Shown here piece by piece: positions 8,771-16,969 of a DNA stretch of 53,229 nucleotides. The notes under the pieces were generated by a model that saw only the letters and a program-made list of their open reading frames with translations, searched no databases and was not told the DNA's origin. Each line of letters starts with the position of its first letter. The first letter of the stretch is position 1. Position numbers and translations under genes: made by a program. Source of the stretch: an uncultured bacterium (GTDB taxonomy: Bacteria; Bacteroidota; Bacteroidia; Sphingobacteriales; Sphingobacteriaceae); the NCBI GenBank assembly GCA_903828245.1, contig CAIKLP010000028.1, forward strand, positions 1 to 53,229, written 5' to 3'.

Positions 8771-9790
8771 ATGACAGCGGAAATTAATTTTGTGGTAATG
8801 GGTTTGGGGCATATTGGTAAACGCCATGCCGAAATGGTGCTTCGCCAAAATGGAGCTCATTTGGTAGCTTTTATCGATTGTTTAAGTCCAGATTCGCTGA
8901 ATTTAGGCGATTTAGCTTCAGGCATTCCGCATTTTTACTCTTTTGAAGAATTTTTAGCTTCGGGTTTGCAAGCCCAAGTGTTAAATGTATGTACGCCCAA
9001 CGGTTTACATGCCAAACACGCATTAGCCGCTTTACATGCTGGCTTGCATGTAGTGATCGAGAAACCCATGGCTTTGAACGATACCGATTGCGAAATCTTA
9101 ATGACTAAAGCTTCTGAAAAAAACTTGCACATTTTTACCGTGATGCAAAACAGGTATTCGCCACCTGCTGTTTGGATCAAAGAAGTAATTGATTCGAAAA
9201 TAATGGGCGATTTATTTTTGATGCAACTCGATTGTTATTGGAACCGCGATGAAAGATATTATACACCGAATGCTTGGCATGGAAAAAAAGATTTAGATGG
9301 CGGCACGCTGTTTACGCAATTTTCGCATTTCATAGATATGATGATTTGGTTATTTGGTGATATTAAAAATATAGATGCGGTATTTAAAAATTTTAACCAT
9401 GCAGGTTTAACCGAATTTGAAGATTCGGGTTTTATTCGTTTTGAATTTGAAAAAGGTGGCATGGGTTTAGTCAATTTTTCGACCGCTGTATTTGAGCAAA
9501 ATTTAAGTAGCAGTATGACCATTCTATCCGAAAATGGTTCGGTAAAAATTGGCGGGCAATACATGAATAAAGTGGAACATTGCCGTATTAAAAATTACCA
9601 AATGCCTACACTCGCCGAAACCGCAGCAGGCAATAATTACGGGGCTTACACAGGTTCAGCTCAAAACCACCATTTAGTAATTGAGAATGTAGTACGCGTT
9701 TTAAATGGCGGCGAAAATTTAGGCAGCACCGCAGCAGAAGGATGCAAAGTAGTAGCGACTATTAATAAAATGTACGATGCCGGAAAATAA
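8771..9790 (+). CDS. wbpB: Gfo/Idh/MocA oxidoreductase, WbpB/WlbA-like
   Basis: This 339-residue NAD-dependent sugar dehydrogenase has the nucleotide-binding motif GLGHIG (residues 11-16) and the family EKP signature (residues 97-99). WbpB/WlbA oxidises C3 of UDP-GlcNAcA to the 3-keto sugar, which the next enzyme transaminates. The ATG at 8771 is chosen because it places the Rossmann motif at the normal distance from the N terminus. The open frame runs upstream to a TTG at 8639, but those 44 residues have no family counterpart and overlap the predicted promoter. The 3' end overlaps the aminotransferase start by 14 nt, so the two are coupled. With the neighbouring WbpE-, WbpD- and WbpA-like genes the pathway is complete to UDP-GlcNAc3NAcA. 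The exact substrate is inferred from that set. Confidence 0.85.
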   Translation: MTAEINFVVMGLGHIGKRHAEMVLRQNGAHLVAFIDCLSPDSLNLGDLASGIPHFYSFEEFLASGLQAQVLNVCTPNGLHAKHALAALHAGLHVVIEKPMALNDTDCEILMTKASEKNLHIFTVMQNRYSPPAVWIKEVIDSKIMGDLFLMQLDCYWNRDERYYTPNAWHGKKDLDGGTLFTQFSHFIDMMIWLFGDIKNIDAVFKNFNHAGLTEFEDSGFIRFEFEKGGMGLVNFSTAVFEQNLSSSMTILSENGSVKIGGQYMNKVEHCRIKNYQMPTLAETAAGNNYGAYTGSAQNHHLVIENVVRVLNGGENLGSTAAEGCKVVATINKMYDAGK

Positions 9791-10916
9791 AATAAATTTT
9801 ATTGATTTAGCGGAGGTTTATAAATTACACCAAACTGAATTTGATGCGGCTATATCTGCTACATTAAATAGCGCAGATTATATTAACGGAAAAGCGCTCG
9901 GCGAATTTAATTTAGCTTTAGCAGCATTTACCCGCGCGCAACATGTGATTACTTGCGGCAACGGAACCGATGCATTGCAAATAGCCATGATGGCTTTAAA
10001 TTTACAAGCCGGTGATGAAATAATTTTACCTGCTTTTACTTATACCGCAACAGCAGAAGTAATTGCTTTATTAAAATTAAAACCTGTTTTTGTGGATGTC
10101 TGCGCCGATACTTTTAATATTGATATAGCTGCTATGGAAGCCGCCATTACTTCTAAAACAAAGGCTTTGCTACCGGTACATTTATTTGGACAATGCGCCA
10201 ATATGGAAGCAATTATAGCTTTAGCTGTTCGGCACAATTTGTTTGTTATAGAAGATGCGGCGCAAGCCATTGGTGCACAACATACTTTTGCCAGTGGCGA
10301 AATGTTGCAAGCGGGTTGCATGGGCACCATCGGTTGTACTTCTTTTTTCCCAACAAAAAATTTAGGCGCCTTTGGCGATGGCGGAGCAATATTTTGCAAT
10401 GAACCCGAATTAGCTTTGCAATTAAAAATGATTGCCAACCATGGACAAAAAGAAAAATATGTACACGAACGCGTTGGCGTAAATTCTCGATTAGATACTT
10501 TACAAGCAGCTATTTTAAATGTACAAATCAAATATTTACCCGCTGCTATTTTACGCAAGCAACAAATTGCTGAACGCTACGATATAGCATTAGCTGGCAT
10601 TACAGGGCTTAGTATTCCGTTTAGAGATGTAAAAAGTACACACGTATTTCATCAATATACTTTACGCATTAGCGAGCGCAGAAATGAATTGAAAAAATAT
10701 TTAGCAGATGCAGAGATTGATAGCATGATCTATTATGCAACTCCTATGCATTTACAAAAAGCTTATGCAAGCGCGGCACATCCTGCCGGCAGCTTTCCGA
10801 TTGCCGAACAACTTTGCGAAGAAGTTTTATCTATTCCGATTCACACTACTTTAACAGATACGGAAATTGATTTTATCATTCAGAAAATAAAAGATTTTTT
10901 TGCAACGGTTGCTTAA
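9777..10916 (+). CDS. wbpE: DegT-family aminotransferase, WbpE/WlbC-like
   Basis: This 379-residue PLP-dependent aminotransferase has the internal aldimine Lys194 in TSFFPTKNLGAFGDGG and the PLP-binding Asp160 in the IEDAAQA stretch. WbpE/WlbC transfers an amino group from glutamate to C3 of UDP-3-keto-GlcNAcA, made by the WbpB-like enzyme whose gene overlaps it by 14 nt. The FFPTKNLG form of the lysine motif is the one usual for 3-aminotransferases of this pathway and for FdtB/QdtB-like enzymes, unlike the FFGNK form of the perosamine synthase at 1917-3023. It ends inside a 12-bp palindrome shared with the convergent wbpD-like gene. An FdtB-type role is possible but has less context support. 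Confidence 0.86.
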   Translation: MPENKINFIDLAEVYKLHQTEFDAAISATLNSADYINGKALGEFNLALAAFTRAQHVITCGNGTDALQIAMMALNLQAGDEIILPAFTYTATAEVIALLKLKPVFVDVCADTFNIDIAAMEAAITSKTKALLPVHLFGQCANMEAIIALAVRHNLFVIEDAAQAIGAQHTFASGEMLQAGCMGTIGCTSFFPTKNLGAFGDGGAIFCNEPELALQLKMIANHGQKEKYVHERVGVNSRLDTLQAAILNVQIKYLPAAILRKQQIAERYDIALAGITGLSIPFRDVKSTHVFHQYTLRISERRNELKKYLADAEIDSMIYYATPMHLQKAYASAAHPAGSFPIAEQLCEEVLSIPIHTTLTDTEIDFIIQKIKDFFATVA

Positions 10917-10920
10917 GCAA
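10909..10920. repeat. 12-bp palindrome containing both convergent stop codons
   Basis: TTGCTTAAGCAA is a perfect palindrome. The TAA of the plus-strand aminotransferase (10914-10916) and the TAA of the minus-strand acetyltransferase (10913-10915) overlap within its centre, leaving no intergenic space. It is short for a terminator and has no adjacent T-run. Confidence 0.6.
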
Positions 10921-11485
10921 TTCTGCTTACGATATTATTTTGCAATTGATATTGCTGTTGGCTCTCTGGGCAAATAGCTAAACCTGCATCATCGAAATGT
11001 AAGCGATGTCCATATTCCGACACCCAACCTATTTGTTTAGCGGCATTGCCCACTACCAAAGCATAAGCAGGCACGGCTTTGGTGACTACTGCTGCAGCGC
11101 CAATAAAGGCATAAGCCCCAATTTCATTACCGCAAACAATAGTGGCGTTGGCGCCAATACTCGCTCCTTTACCGATAAGCGTTGGTAAATATTCGGATTG
11201 TCTGACAATAGCCGCTCGCGGATTAATCACATTGGTAAACACCACCGATGGACCAATAAAAACTTCATCGGCTAAAATAACCCCATCGTAAAGCGAAACA
11301 TTGTTTTGAATTTTTACACCATGTCCAATTTGTACTTTGCTCGCAATAAAAACATTTTGCCCAATGTTGCAATTGTTTCCGATTTGTGCGCCAGCCATTA
11401 CATGCGAAAAATGCCAAATTTTTGTACCCTCGCCAATGTGAGCGGGTTCATCAATTAGAGCAGAAGCATGTGCAAAATAATTCAT
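10913..11485 (-). CDS. wbpD: WbpD/WlbB-like N-acetyltransferase (left-handed beta-helix)
   Basis: This 190-residue acetyltransferase is built almost wholly of hexapeptide repeats. It opens with the family hallmark HIGEGTKIWHFSHVMAGA (residues 16-33) followed by IGNNCNIGQNVFIAS, and contains VVFTNVINPRAAI. WbpD/WlbB acetylates the 3-amino group of UDP-2-acetamido-3-amino-2,3-dideoxy-glucuronate, using acetyl-CoA, to give UDP-GlcNAc3NAcA. The length equals that of known WbpD/WlbB proteins. It lies 11 nt downstream of the UDP-sugar dehydrogenase gene on the minus strand and faces the WbpE-like gene, whose product is its substrate. A related N-acetyltransferase for other 3-aminosugars (QdtC-like) is the alternative. 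The four-gene context makes WbpD the best call. Confidence 0.87.
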   Translation of the reverse strand: MNYFAHASALIDEPAHIGEGTKIWHFSHVMAGAQIGNNCNIGQNVFIASKVQIGHGVKIQNNVSLYDGVILADEVFIGPSVVFTNVINPRAAIVRQSEYLPTLIGKGASIGANATIVCGNEIGAYAFIGAAAVVTKAVPAYALVVGNAAKQIGWVSEYGHRLHFDDAGLAICPESQQQYQLQNNIVSRIA

Positions 11486-11496
11486 GGATTTTATTT

Positions 11497-12762
11497 TTAT
11501 AATCGGCCGTCTACTAAATTGCGGTCGATGAATGCTTTGGTATCGAACAACACACTCGGATTATTTAAAATACTTGGGTAATTAATCGATTTAAACTCTT
11601 GGTGCGAAACCGCTAATATCACTGCATCATAGCCTTTTGCTATTTGCTGAATTAAATTTATTTTATATTCTTCTTTTACGGCATCTGCATTAGCATGCGG
11701 ATCATATACATCCACTTGCAATCCAAATTGATTTAACTCCTGTACAATATCAATTACTTTTGAATTACGAATGTCGGGGCAATTTTCTTTAAAAGTAACG
11801 CCTAAAACCAAAGCTTTAGCGCCTTTAATAGTGATGCCTTTTGCAATCATTAACTTCACTACTTTATTGGCCACAAACATACCCATGGTATCGTTTACCC
11901 TGCGGCCCGATAAAATAACTTGGGGTTGGTATCCTAAACTTTCTGCTTTATGTGCTAAGTAATATGGATCAACGCCAATGCAATGTCCACCGACTAAACC
12001 AGGTTGGTATTTTAAGAAATTCCATTTGGTTCCGGCTGCGGCTAAAACATCTTGCGTATCAATATCCATGCGATCAAAGATCAAAGCCAATTCGTTTACA
12101 AAAGAAATGTTCACGTCGCGTTGCGCATTCTCTATGGCTTTGCTGGCTTCGGCCACTTTAATGCTAGGCGCTAAATGAGTGCCCGCAGTAATGATACTTT
12201 GATATAATTCATCTACCTGTTTAGCAATAGCAGGTGTAGAACCAGAAGTTACTTTTTTAATTTTGGTAAGCGTATTGATTTTATCACCTGGGTTGATGCG
12301 CTCTGGCGAATAACCACAGAAAAAATCTTGGTTGAAAACTAAGCCACTGGTTTTTGCTAAAACAGGTACGCAATCTTCTTCGGTACAACCTGGATAAACC
12401 GTAGATTCATAAATAACAATGTCCCCTTTTTTCAAAACCTTGCCGAGCATTTCGCTGGCTTTTAATAAGGGTTTTAAATCTGGTTTTTTAAATTGATCTA
12501 TAGGAGTAGGAACAGTAACAATAAAAATGTTGCAAGCTTTTAAATCTTCGGTATTGGCAGAAAAAGCCAAACCGCTATTTGCATTGCCTTTCAGGGCTAC
12601 TTGCATTCCCGCTAAATCTGCTTCGAGTGTACGGTCTTCGCCTTTATTTAATTCGGCTACACGGCTCGCATCAATATCGAAACCCAATACTGGATATTTT
12701 TTTCCGAACTCGATGGCCAATGGTAAACCCACATAACCTAAACCTATGATGGCTATTTTCAT
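11497..12762 (-). CDS. wbpA: UDP-N-acetylhexosamine 6-dehydrogenase (WbpA/TviB family)
   Basis: This 421-residue nucleotide-sugar dehydrogenase oxidises C6 of UDP-GlcNAc (or UDP-GalNAc) to the uronic acid in two NAD-dependent steps. The N terminus is the Rossmann motif IIGLGYVGLPLAIEFGK. The catalytic Cys261 sits in GLVGGHCIGVDPYYLAHKA, the motif characteristic of UDP-N-acetylhexosamine dehydrogenases rather than UDP-glucose dehydrogenase. The C-terminal domain has VTFKENCPDIRNSKV. GEDRTLEAD near residues 41-49 resembles TviB/WbpO as well as WbpA, so the GlcNAc-versus-GalNAc preference is not settled by sequence. It starts the WbpABED set. gmd ends 6 nt upstream on the same strand. Confidence 0.87.
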   Translation of the reverse strand: MKIAIIGLGYVGLPLAIEFGKKYPVLGFDIDASRVAELNKGEDRTLEADLAGMQVALKGNANSGLAFSANTEDLKACNIFIVTVPTPIDQFKKPDLKPLLKASEMLGKVLKKGDIVIYESTVYPGCTEEDCVPVLAKTSGLVFNQDFFCGYSPERINPGDKINTLTKIKKVTSGSTPAIAKQVDELYQSIITAGTHLAPSIKVAEASKAIENAQRDVNISFVNELALIFDRMDIDTQDVLAAAGTKWNFLKYQPGLVGGHCIGVDPYYLAHKAESLGYQPQVILSGRRVNDTMGMFVANKVVKLMIAKGITIKGAKALVLGVTFKENCPDIRNSKVIDIVQELNQFGLQVDVYDPHANADAVKEEYKINLIQQIAKGYDAVILAVSHQEFKSINYPSILNNPSVLFDTKAFIDRNLVDGRL

Positions 12763-12768
12763 TATAAA

Positions 12769-13905
12769 TTATTCAAAATAATTATTGGTTTTAAAACCAC
12801 CTGCTTTTAAATATTGCTCTTTCTTCATCAAATTTAAATCGCTTGCCATCATGTCTTTTACCAAGGCTGGTAAATCGTATTTTGGTTTCCAATTTAATTT
12901 GGTATTCGCTTTGGTAGGATCGCCGATTAATAAATCAACTTCGGTTGGGCGGAAATATTTTTCATCTACCAAAACAACAGTCTGACCAAACTTAATGTGA
13001 TCAGGATTTAAACCCAATGACAACATTTTGTCTTTATCAACATCAATCACTACGCCTCTTTCGGCGGCATCTTTGCCAGAAAATTCTAATTCAATACCTA
13101 CTTCTGCAAAACTCATTTTTACAAAATCTCTAACAGTAGTAGTAACCCCAGTTGCAATCACAAAATCTTCGGGCTTTTCTTGTTGTAAAATTAAATACAT
13201 GGCCTCTACATAATCTTTTGCATGGCCCCAATCTCTGCGGGCATCGAGGTTACCTAAATAGATTTTATCTTGTAAACCCATGGCAATTTTTGCAGCGGCA
13301 CGGGTAATTTTACGGGTTACAAAAGTTTCGCCACGCACCGGGCTTTCGTGGTTAAATAAAATTCCATTGCAAGCATACATGCCATAAGCTTCGCGGTAAT
13401 TCACCGTAATCCAGTACGCATACATTTTAGCAACTGCATAAGGTGAACGCGGATAAAAAGGCGTAGTTTCTGATTGCGGAACCGCTTGCACCAATCCATA
13501 TAACTCGGAAGTAGAAGCTTGGTAAATTTTAGTTTTTTTAGTTAATCCCAAAATACGCACCGCTTCTAATAATCGTAGCGTGCCTATGCCATCGGCATTG
13601 GCGGTATATTCTGGCGTATCGAAACTTACTTTTACATGGCTCATGGCCGCTAAATTATAAATTTCGTCTGGCTGTGTTTCTTGTACAATGCGAATCAAAT
13701 TAGTAGAGTCGGTCAAGTCGCCGTAATGCAATTTAAAATTCACATGCGTCTCGTGTTGGTCTTGGTATAAATGATCGATGCGATCGGTATTAAACATAGA
13801 ACTTCTTCTTTTAACACCATGCACCATGTATCCTTTTTTCAACAAAAACTCTGCTAAATAAGCGCCGTCTTGTCCTGTAATTCCTGTTATTAATGCTACT
13901 TTCAT
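12769..13905 (-). CDS. gmd: GDP-mannose 4,6-dehydratase
   Basis: This 378-residue short-chain dehydrogenase/reductase converts GDP-D-mannose to GDP-4-keto-6-deoxy-D-mannose. The NADP-binding motif [13 protein letters not shown] is at residues 7-19, followed by [17 protein letters not shown]. The catalytic set is visible as Thr132, Glu134, Tyr156 and Lys160 (STSELYG and [10 protein letters not shown]). [17 protein letters not shown] is diagnostic for Gmd. The product is shared by Fcl (to fucose), Rmd (to rhamnose) and Per (to perosamine). Only the Per-type enzyme is encoded in this window. The gene follows the phosphomannose isomerase-like gene on the same strand after an 85-nt A/C-rich leader. 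Confidence 0.95.
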   Translation of the reverse strand: MKVALITGITGQDGAYLAEFLLKKGYMVHGVKRRSSMFNTDRIDHLYQDQHETHVNFKLHYGDLTDSTNLIRIVQETQPDEIYNLAAMSHVKVSFDTPEYTANADGIGTLRLLEAVRILGLTKKTKIYQASTSELYGLVQAVPQSETTPFYPRSPYAVAKMYAYWITVNYREAYGMYACNGILFNHESPVRGETFVTRKITRAAAKIAMGLQDKIYLGNLDARRDWGHAKDYVEAMYLILQQEKPEDFVIATGVTTTVRDFVKMSFAEVGIELEFSGKDAAERGVVIDVDKDKMLSLGLNPDHIKFGQTVVLVDEKYFRPTEVDLLIGDPTKANTKLNWKPKYDLPALVKDMMASDLNLMKKEQYLKAGGFKTNNYFE

Positions 13906-13990
13906 TATTTGCTTGTTTTGTTTTTGCTTGTTCGCGATCTATTTGCTTTGCTATTAATTCGCTTGCTTTATTTTTATCGCTTCGGCAAAA

Positions 13991-14968
13991 TTATTTGCTA
14001 CTTAAATAATCTTTTAAATCGATAATGTTTTTGATTTGGTTAGACACTGCCGAAATTTCGTCTGCAATTTGTATCGATACCCAATCTAATAAAAATACCA
14101 TTTCTATAATATGCGAAATGCTTCTGTTACCCATTGGCATTTCGTAAACAGGGCTCTTATATTTTTCTAATAATTCTTTAATAAAAGAAAAACGATAATT
14201 GATGCGCGCATTAGCTCCCGAGTTCAAGAAAATATAATTACTAGCCCATTGTTCGTAATAAGTTTCAATCACATTGTGGTTAGCTTCTGGTATCACTACC
14301 ACAAAGGCTTCGAGCTTGGCATTCTCTTGTACTTGTTGTGCAAAACGAATCGCTACTGCTTCCATATCTGGCGAAGCCACAATTACATATTTATTTCTAA
14401 TGTTGGCTTTAAAGAAATTACGCACGGCTAATGAGCTACTTTTAAATTGCTCCACATTACCTACATGCTCCATTACTTCTTTTAATTCCGATTGAATATC
14501 TTGTCCTAATAATTCAGCAAAAATTAAAAACAAATAAGTAACCGGGTAACCAAATGCAACACGCGGTTGGTAACCGCCTTCGGCACGGTAAGTAATTAAA
14601 CCATCGGCTGCAGCTAAGTCGGACATTTTACCACCTACCGAAACGGTAAGGCAATATGCACCTTTAGCTTTAGCATCGTGGTAAGCGCTTAAAGTCTCTT
14701 CGGTATTACCCGAATAAGAACATAAAACAACCAAGGTATCGGCGTTTACAAATTTTGGTAATTGGTAATCGCTCACGGTTTCTACCGGAATGTCTATTTT
14801 ATCTAAATAATAACTCTTGATGATTTTGCCTGTAATGCCCGAGCCACCTAATCCAGAAATAACAATATTTTTAAACTGTCCTATTTTCTTTCCATGCGAT
14901 TGGTAATTATCCATCGCGTATGCCATCTGCTTGTTAAAGGTTGCTAATTGTTCTCCTAAATATTTCAT
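13991..14968 (-). CDS. Bifunctional phosphoglucose/phosphomannose isomerase (SIS domain)
   Basis: This 325-residue sugar isomerase resembles the archaeal/bacterial bifunctional PGI/PMI family. The SIS domain core is visible as VISGLGGSGITGKIIKSY (residues 35-52) and LCSYSGNTEETLSA, and the C-terminal half has the family's EANHNVIETY stretch, whose Glu/His are candidate active-site residues. It would interconvert glucose-6-P, fructose-6-P and mannose-6-P in the cytoplasm, feeding mannose-6-P towards GDP-mannose and the Gmd reaction encoded just downstream. The mannose-1-P guanylyltransferase and phosphomannomutase that must follow are not in the window. Confidence 0.82.
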   Translation of the reverse strand: MKYLGEQLATFNKQMAYAMDNYQSHGKKIGQFKNIVISGLGGSGITGKIIKSYYLDKIDIPVETVSDYQLPKFVNADTLVVLCSYSGNTEETLSAYHDAKAKGAYCLTVSVGGKMSDLAAADGLITYRAEGGYQPRVAFGYPVTYLFLIFAELLGQDIQSELKEVMEHVGNVEQFKSSSLAVRNFFKANIRNKYVIVASPDMEAVAIRFAQQVQENAKLEAFVVVIPEANHNVIETYYEQWASNYIFLNSGANARINYRFSFIKELLEKYKSPVYEMPMGNRSISHIIEMVFLLDWVSIQIADEISAVSNQIKNIIDLKDYLSSK

Positions 14969-15049
14969 TTGTATTAATTATTATTTTATTTGTTGATGTG
15001 TTTGTTGTTGCGGTTTTGTTGTTTGATTGCGATTGTTCTTACGGTTTTG

Positions 15050-15904
15050 TTAGAGCTTTAACAAGTACTCCCCATAACCACTCTTGGCAAGGGGTTGAGC
15101 GATGGCATGTAATTGCGCTTTGTTAATATATCCCATGCGGTAAGCTACTTCTTCTATACAACCAATTTTTAAATTTTGTCTTTCTTCAATTACTTGTACA
15201 AATTGTCCGGCTTGCATGAGCGAAGCAAAGGTGCCGGTATCTAACCAAGCCGTACCCCTATTTAAAATACTCACTTTTAATTTACCTTGTTGTAAATACA
15301 CTTTATTGACATCGGTAATTTCGTATTCGCCACGCGGACTTGGTGCAATATTTTTTGCAATTTCTACTACGCTGTTATCGTAAAAATATAAACCCGGAAC
15401 CGCATAACTTGATTTTGGTTGCGCTGGTTTTTCTTCAATAGAAATGGCTTTTTTATTTTCGTCAAACTCGACTACTCCATAACGCTCGGGGTCGCTCACA
15501 TGGTATGCATACACCACGCCACCATCGGGATTATTATTGCTTTGCAATAATTCTGCTAAACCAGATCCGAAAAATATATTATCACCCAAAATTAAAGCCA
15601 CTTTATCTTGGCCAATAAAATCGGCCCCAATCACAAATGCTTGGGCTAAACCATTGGGTTGTTCTTGAACTTTATATTCGAAATTACAGCCTAAATTTTT
15701 ACCATCGCCCAATAATTTCTGAAAATGGGGTAAATCGTGTGGCGTAGAAATGATTAAAATGTCTTTGATTCCTGCCATCATTAAGCAAGAAAGCGGGTAA
15801 TAAATCATCGGTTTGTCGTACACAGGCATCATTTGCTTGCTCATGGCAAGCGTTAATGGGTGTAAACGGGTTCCAGACCCTCCAGCTAGTATTATGCCTT
15901 TCAT
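15050..15904 (-). CDS. rmlA: Glucose-1-phosphate thymidylyltransferase
   Basis: This 284-residue nucleotidyltransferase makes dTDP-glucose from glucose-1-phosphate and dTTP. Motifs are [20 protein letters not shown] at the N terminus, [15 protein letters not shown], the LGDNIFFG metal-binding segment and EKP near Glu155-Pro157. The length matches short-form RmlA. The ATG at 15904 is used; an in-frame TTG one codon upstream is not needed. No rmlB, rmlC or rmlD follows, so the dTDP-sugar made from this precursor must depend on genes elsewhere. It is the first gene of the minus-strand series rmlA, isomerase gene, gmd, wbpA, wbpD and is preceded by a promoter-like site embedded in an inverted repeat. 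Confidence 0.93.
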   Translation of the reverse strand: MKGIILAGGSGTRLHPLTLAMSKQMMPVYDKPMIYYPLSCLMMAGIKDILIISTPHDLPHFQKLLGDGKNLGCNFEYKVQEQPNGLAQAFVIGADFIGQDKVALILGDNIFFGSGLAELLQSNNNPDGGVVYAYHVSDPERYGVVEFDENKKAISIEEKPAQPKSSYAVPGLYFYDNSVVEIAKNIAPSPRGEYEITDVNKVYLQQGKLKVSILNRGTAWLDTGTFASLMQAGQFVQVIEERQNLKIGCIEEVAYRMGYINKAQLHAIAQPLAKSGYGEYLLKL

Positions 15905-15918
15905 CAAGAGATGTATTT

Positions 15919-15938
15919 AAGCCCTAAATATAGGGCTT
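15919..15938. repeat. Inverted repeat in the rmlA upstream region, possible operator
   Basis: AAGCCCTA, a 4-nt spacer and TAGGGCTT form a perfect 8-bp inverted repeat. A near-copy of its left arm plus flank recurs at 15940-15952 (AAGCCTAAATATA). The repeat overlaps the predicted rmlA -7 element, so a repressor site or an RNA hairpin at the 5' end of the transcript is possible. Confidence 0.5.
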
Positions 15939-15955
15939 TAAGCCTAAATATACAA
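15925..15955 (-). promoter_or_regulatory. Predicted promoter of rmlA
   Basis: On the minus strand TTG (15953-15955), 20 nt, then TATATTTA (15925-15932) is one base from the Bacteroidota -7 consensus. The start site would fall close to the ATG at 15904, leaving a very short leader. A second TATATTTA lies further upstream, so the exact element is uncertain. Confidence 0.38.
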
Positions 15956-15971
15956 TGCAAATCTGCTCAAT

Positions 15972-16002
15972 AAAAAAAAGCGGCCCAATTGCTAGGGCCG
16001 CC
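15972..16002 (-). terminator. Rho-independent terminator after the PepSY-like lipoprotein gene
   Basis: GCGGCCC (15980-15986), an 8-nt loop and GGGCCGC (15995-16001) form a strong G+C-rich stem. Read on the minus strand it is followed by eight T residues (15972-15979), the classic intrinsic terminator layout. It isolates the lipoprotein gene ending at 16031 from rmlA. Confidence 0.85.
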
Positions 16003-16030
16003 TTTTAAGAAATATTATGCTTTAAAGAAA

Positions 16031-16849
16031 TTACTTAACGCAAACGAGCGTTCCGTCGTCTTTGATCGTTACTAAATATCTGTTAACCGTATCGGCAACA
16101 AATACATTGTATTGAATTGTTGCATTCGCTAAAGTGCTTTGCTCTGCTTTGTTTCTTACGTTATAACCTGCATAATTATTAGTGATATAATCTTTCACTA
16201 ATTGCGGCGCATTAGCATATGCATAACGAACAGAACTCATTAAGAAATTACCTGCTAAATCAAAAGTAACTTTTACTGGACCAGTAAATGATTTATTTGA
16301 AATCATTACATTAATAACCGCACCATTTTGACAAGTAGTATCTCTTCTTGCACCAACAACAGTATAACCTGCGAAGTTAGAATCGATGTATGCTTGCGCA
16401 CCTGGTAATAAAGAATCTAATGTAGTAGAATCAATTCCTTGATGACATCCACCACCATGATGTCCACCAGGACCACCACCGTGATGACCGCCAGGACCGC
16501 CGCCGTTGTGACCACCTGGACCACCACCATGGTTATTGCCACCGCCATGGTTTCCACCACGACCGCCACCTTTACCACCACGGTAATTTAAACCTTCACC
16601 TAAATAAAGTCCTGCTTCGTTAAAAGCCAATTGCTCATTGGTATTTAAAATAACAATTGTTACGGGTTGATTTTCTTTTACGACTAATGCCTCTGCTATA
16701 ACAGCATCTGGATAATTTTCGGCAACATAGCTGCTCACATTTTTAGACAAATCAGTTACACTGATGCTTTGCTCAAATGGAAATTGCTCTTTGTTACAAG
16801 CAACCATCACCATTGCGCTGGCTACGATTGCAAAAAGGATTTTTTTCAT
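16031..16849 (-). CDS. PepSY-like lipoprotein with His/Gly-rich linker
   Basis: This 272-residue predicted lipoprotein starts at the ATG at 16849. The frame extends 14 codons upstream, but the signal peptide begins MKKILFAIVAS. The lipobox is MVAC with Cys18. It carries three units resembling the PepSY-like/BLIP-like repeat found in Bacteroidota secreted proteins: residues about 31-84, 145-205 and 212-272. They share the patterns YVAENYPDAVI, YIDSNFAGYTVV and YITNNYAGYNVR. Between the first and second lies a 46-residue Gly/His linker (91-136) with eight His (101, 107, 114, 122, 123, 130, 131, 136) and Cys135 in 8-residue repeats of the form GGGPGGHH. This suggests metal binding at the cell surface or in the periplasm, but no function is known. 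It is monocistronic, with a strong predicted promoter and terminator. Confidence 0.8.
   Translation of the reverse strand: MKKILFAIVASAMVMVACNKEQFPFEQSISVTDLSKNVSSYVAENYPDAVIAEALVVKENQPVTIVILNTNEQLAFNEAGLYLGEGLNYRGGKGGGRGGNHGGGNNHGGGPGGHNGGGPGGHHGGGPGGHHGGGCHQGIDSTTLDSLLPGAQAYIDSNFAGYTVVGARRDTTCQNGAVINVMISNKSFTGPVKVTFDLAGNFLMSSVRYAYANAPQLVKDYITNNYAGYNVRNKAEQSTLANATIQYNVFVADTVNRYLVTIKDDGTLVCVK
16442..16579 (-). repeat. Tandem 24-nt-type repeats encoding the His/Gly-rich linker
   Basis: This G+C-rich tract encodes residues 91-136 of the lipoprotein. The clearest periodicity is 24 nt (GGGPGGHN, GGGPGGHH, GGGPGGHH), with looser copies towards the N-terminal side. Near-identical units on one strand make copy-number change by slippage plausible. 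Confidence 0.7.
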
Positions 16850-16888
16850 ATCTATATATTTAAATTGTTCTTTGCTTGAATAACTAAT

Positions 16889-16918
16889 CAAACTTAAGAA
16901 TTATTGTTTCTATGGCAA
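16889..16918 (-). promoter_or_regulatory. Promoter of the PepSY-like lipoprotein gene
   Basis: On the minus strand TTG (16916-16918), exactly 19 nt, then TAAGTTTG (16889-16896) is a full match to the Bacteroidota promoter consensus in sequence and spacing. The start site would lie about 32 nt before the ATG at 16849. It is the best promoter match noticed in the window. Confidence 0.65.
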
Positions 16919-16969
16919 AAAATATATTGAATAATTGCGATAAATTTTAACTTATTGTAGATAATACAC

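Noticed and set aside
16442-16579. CRISPR-like array suggested by repetitive sequence
   Set aside because: The repeats are in frame, have no spacers and encode a Gly/His linker in a clear ORF.
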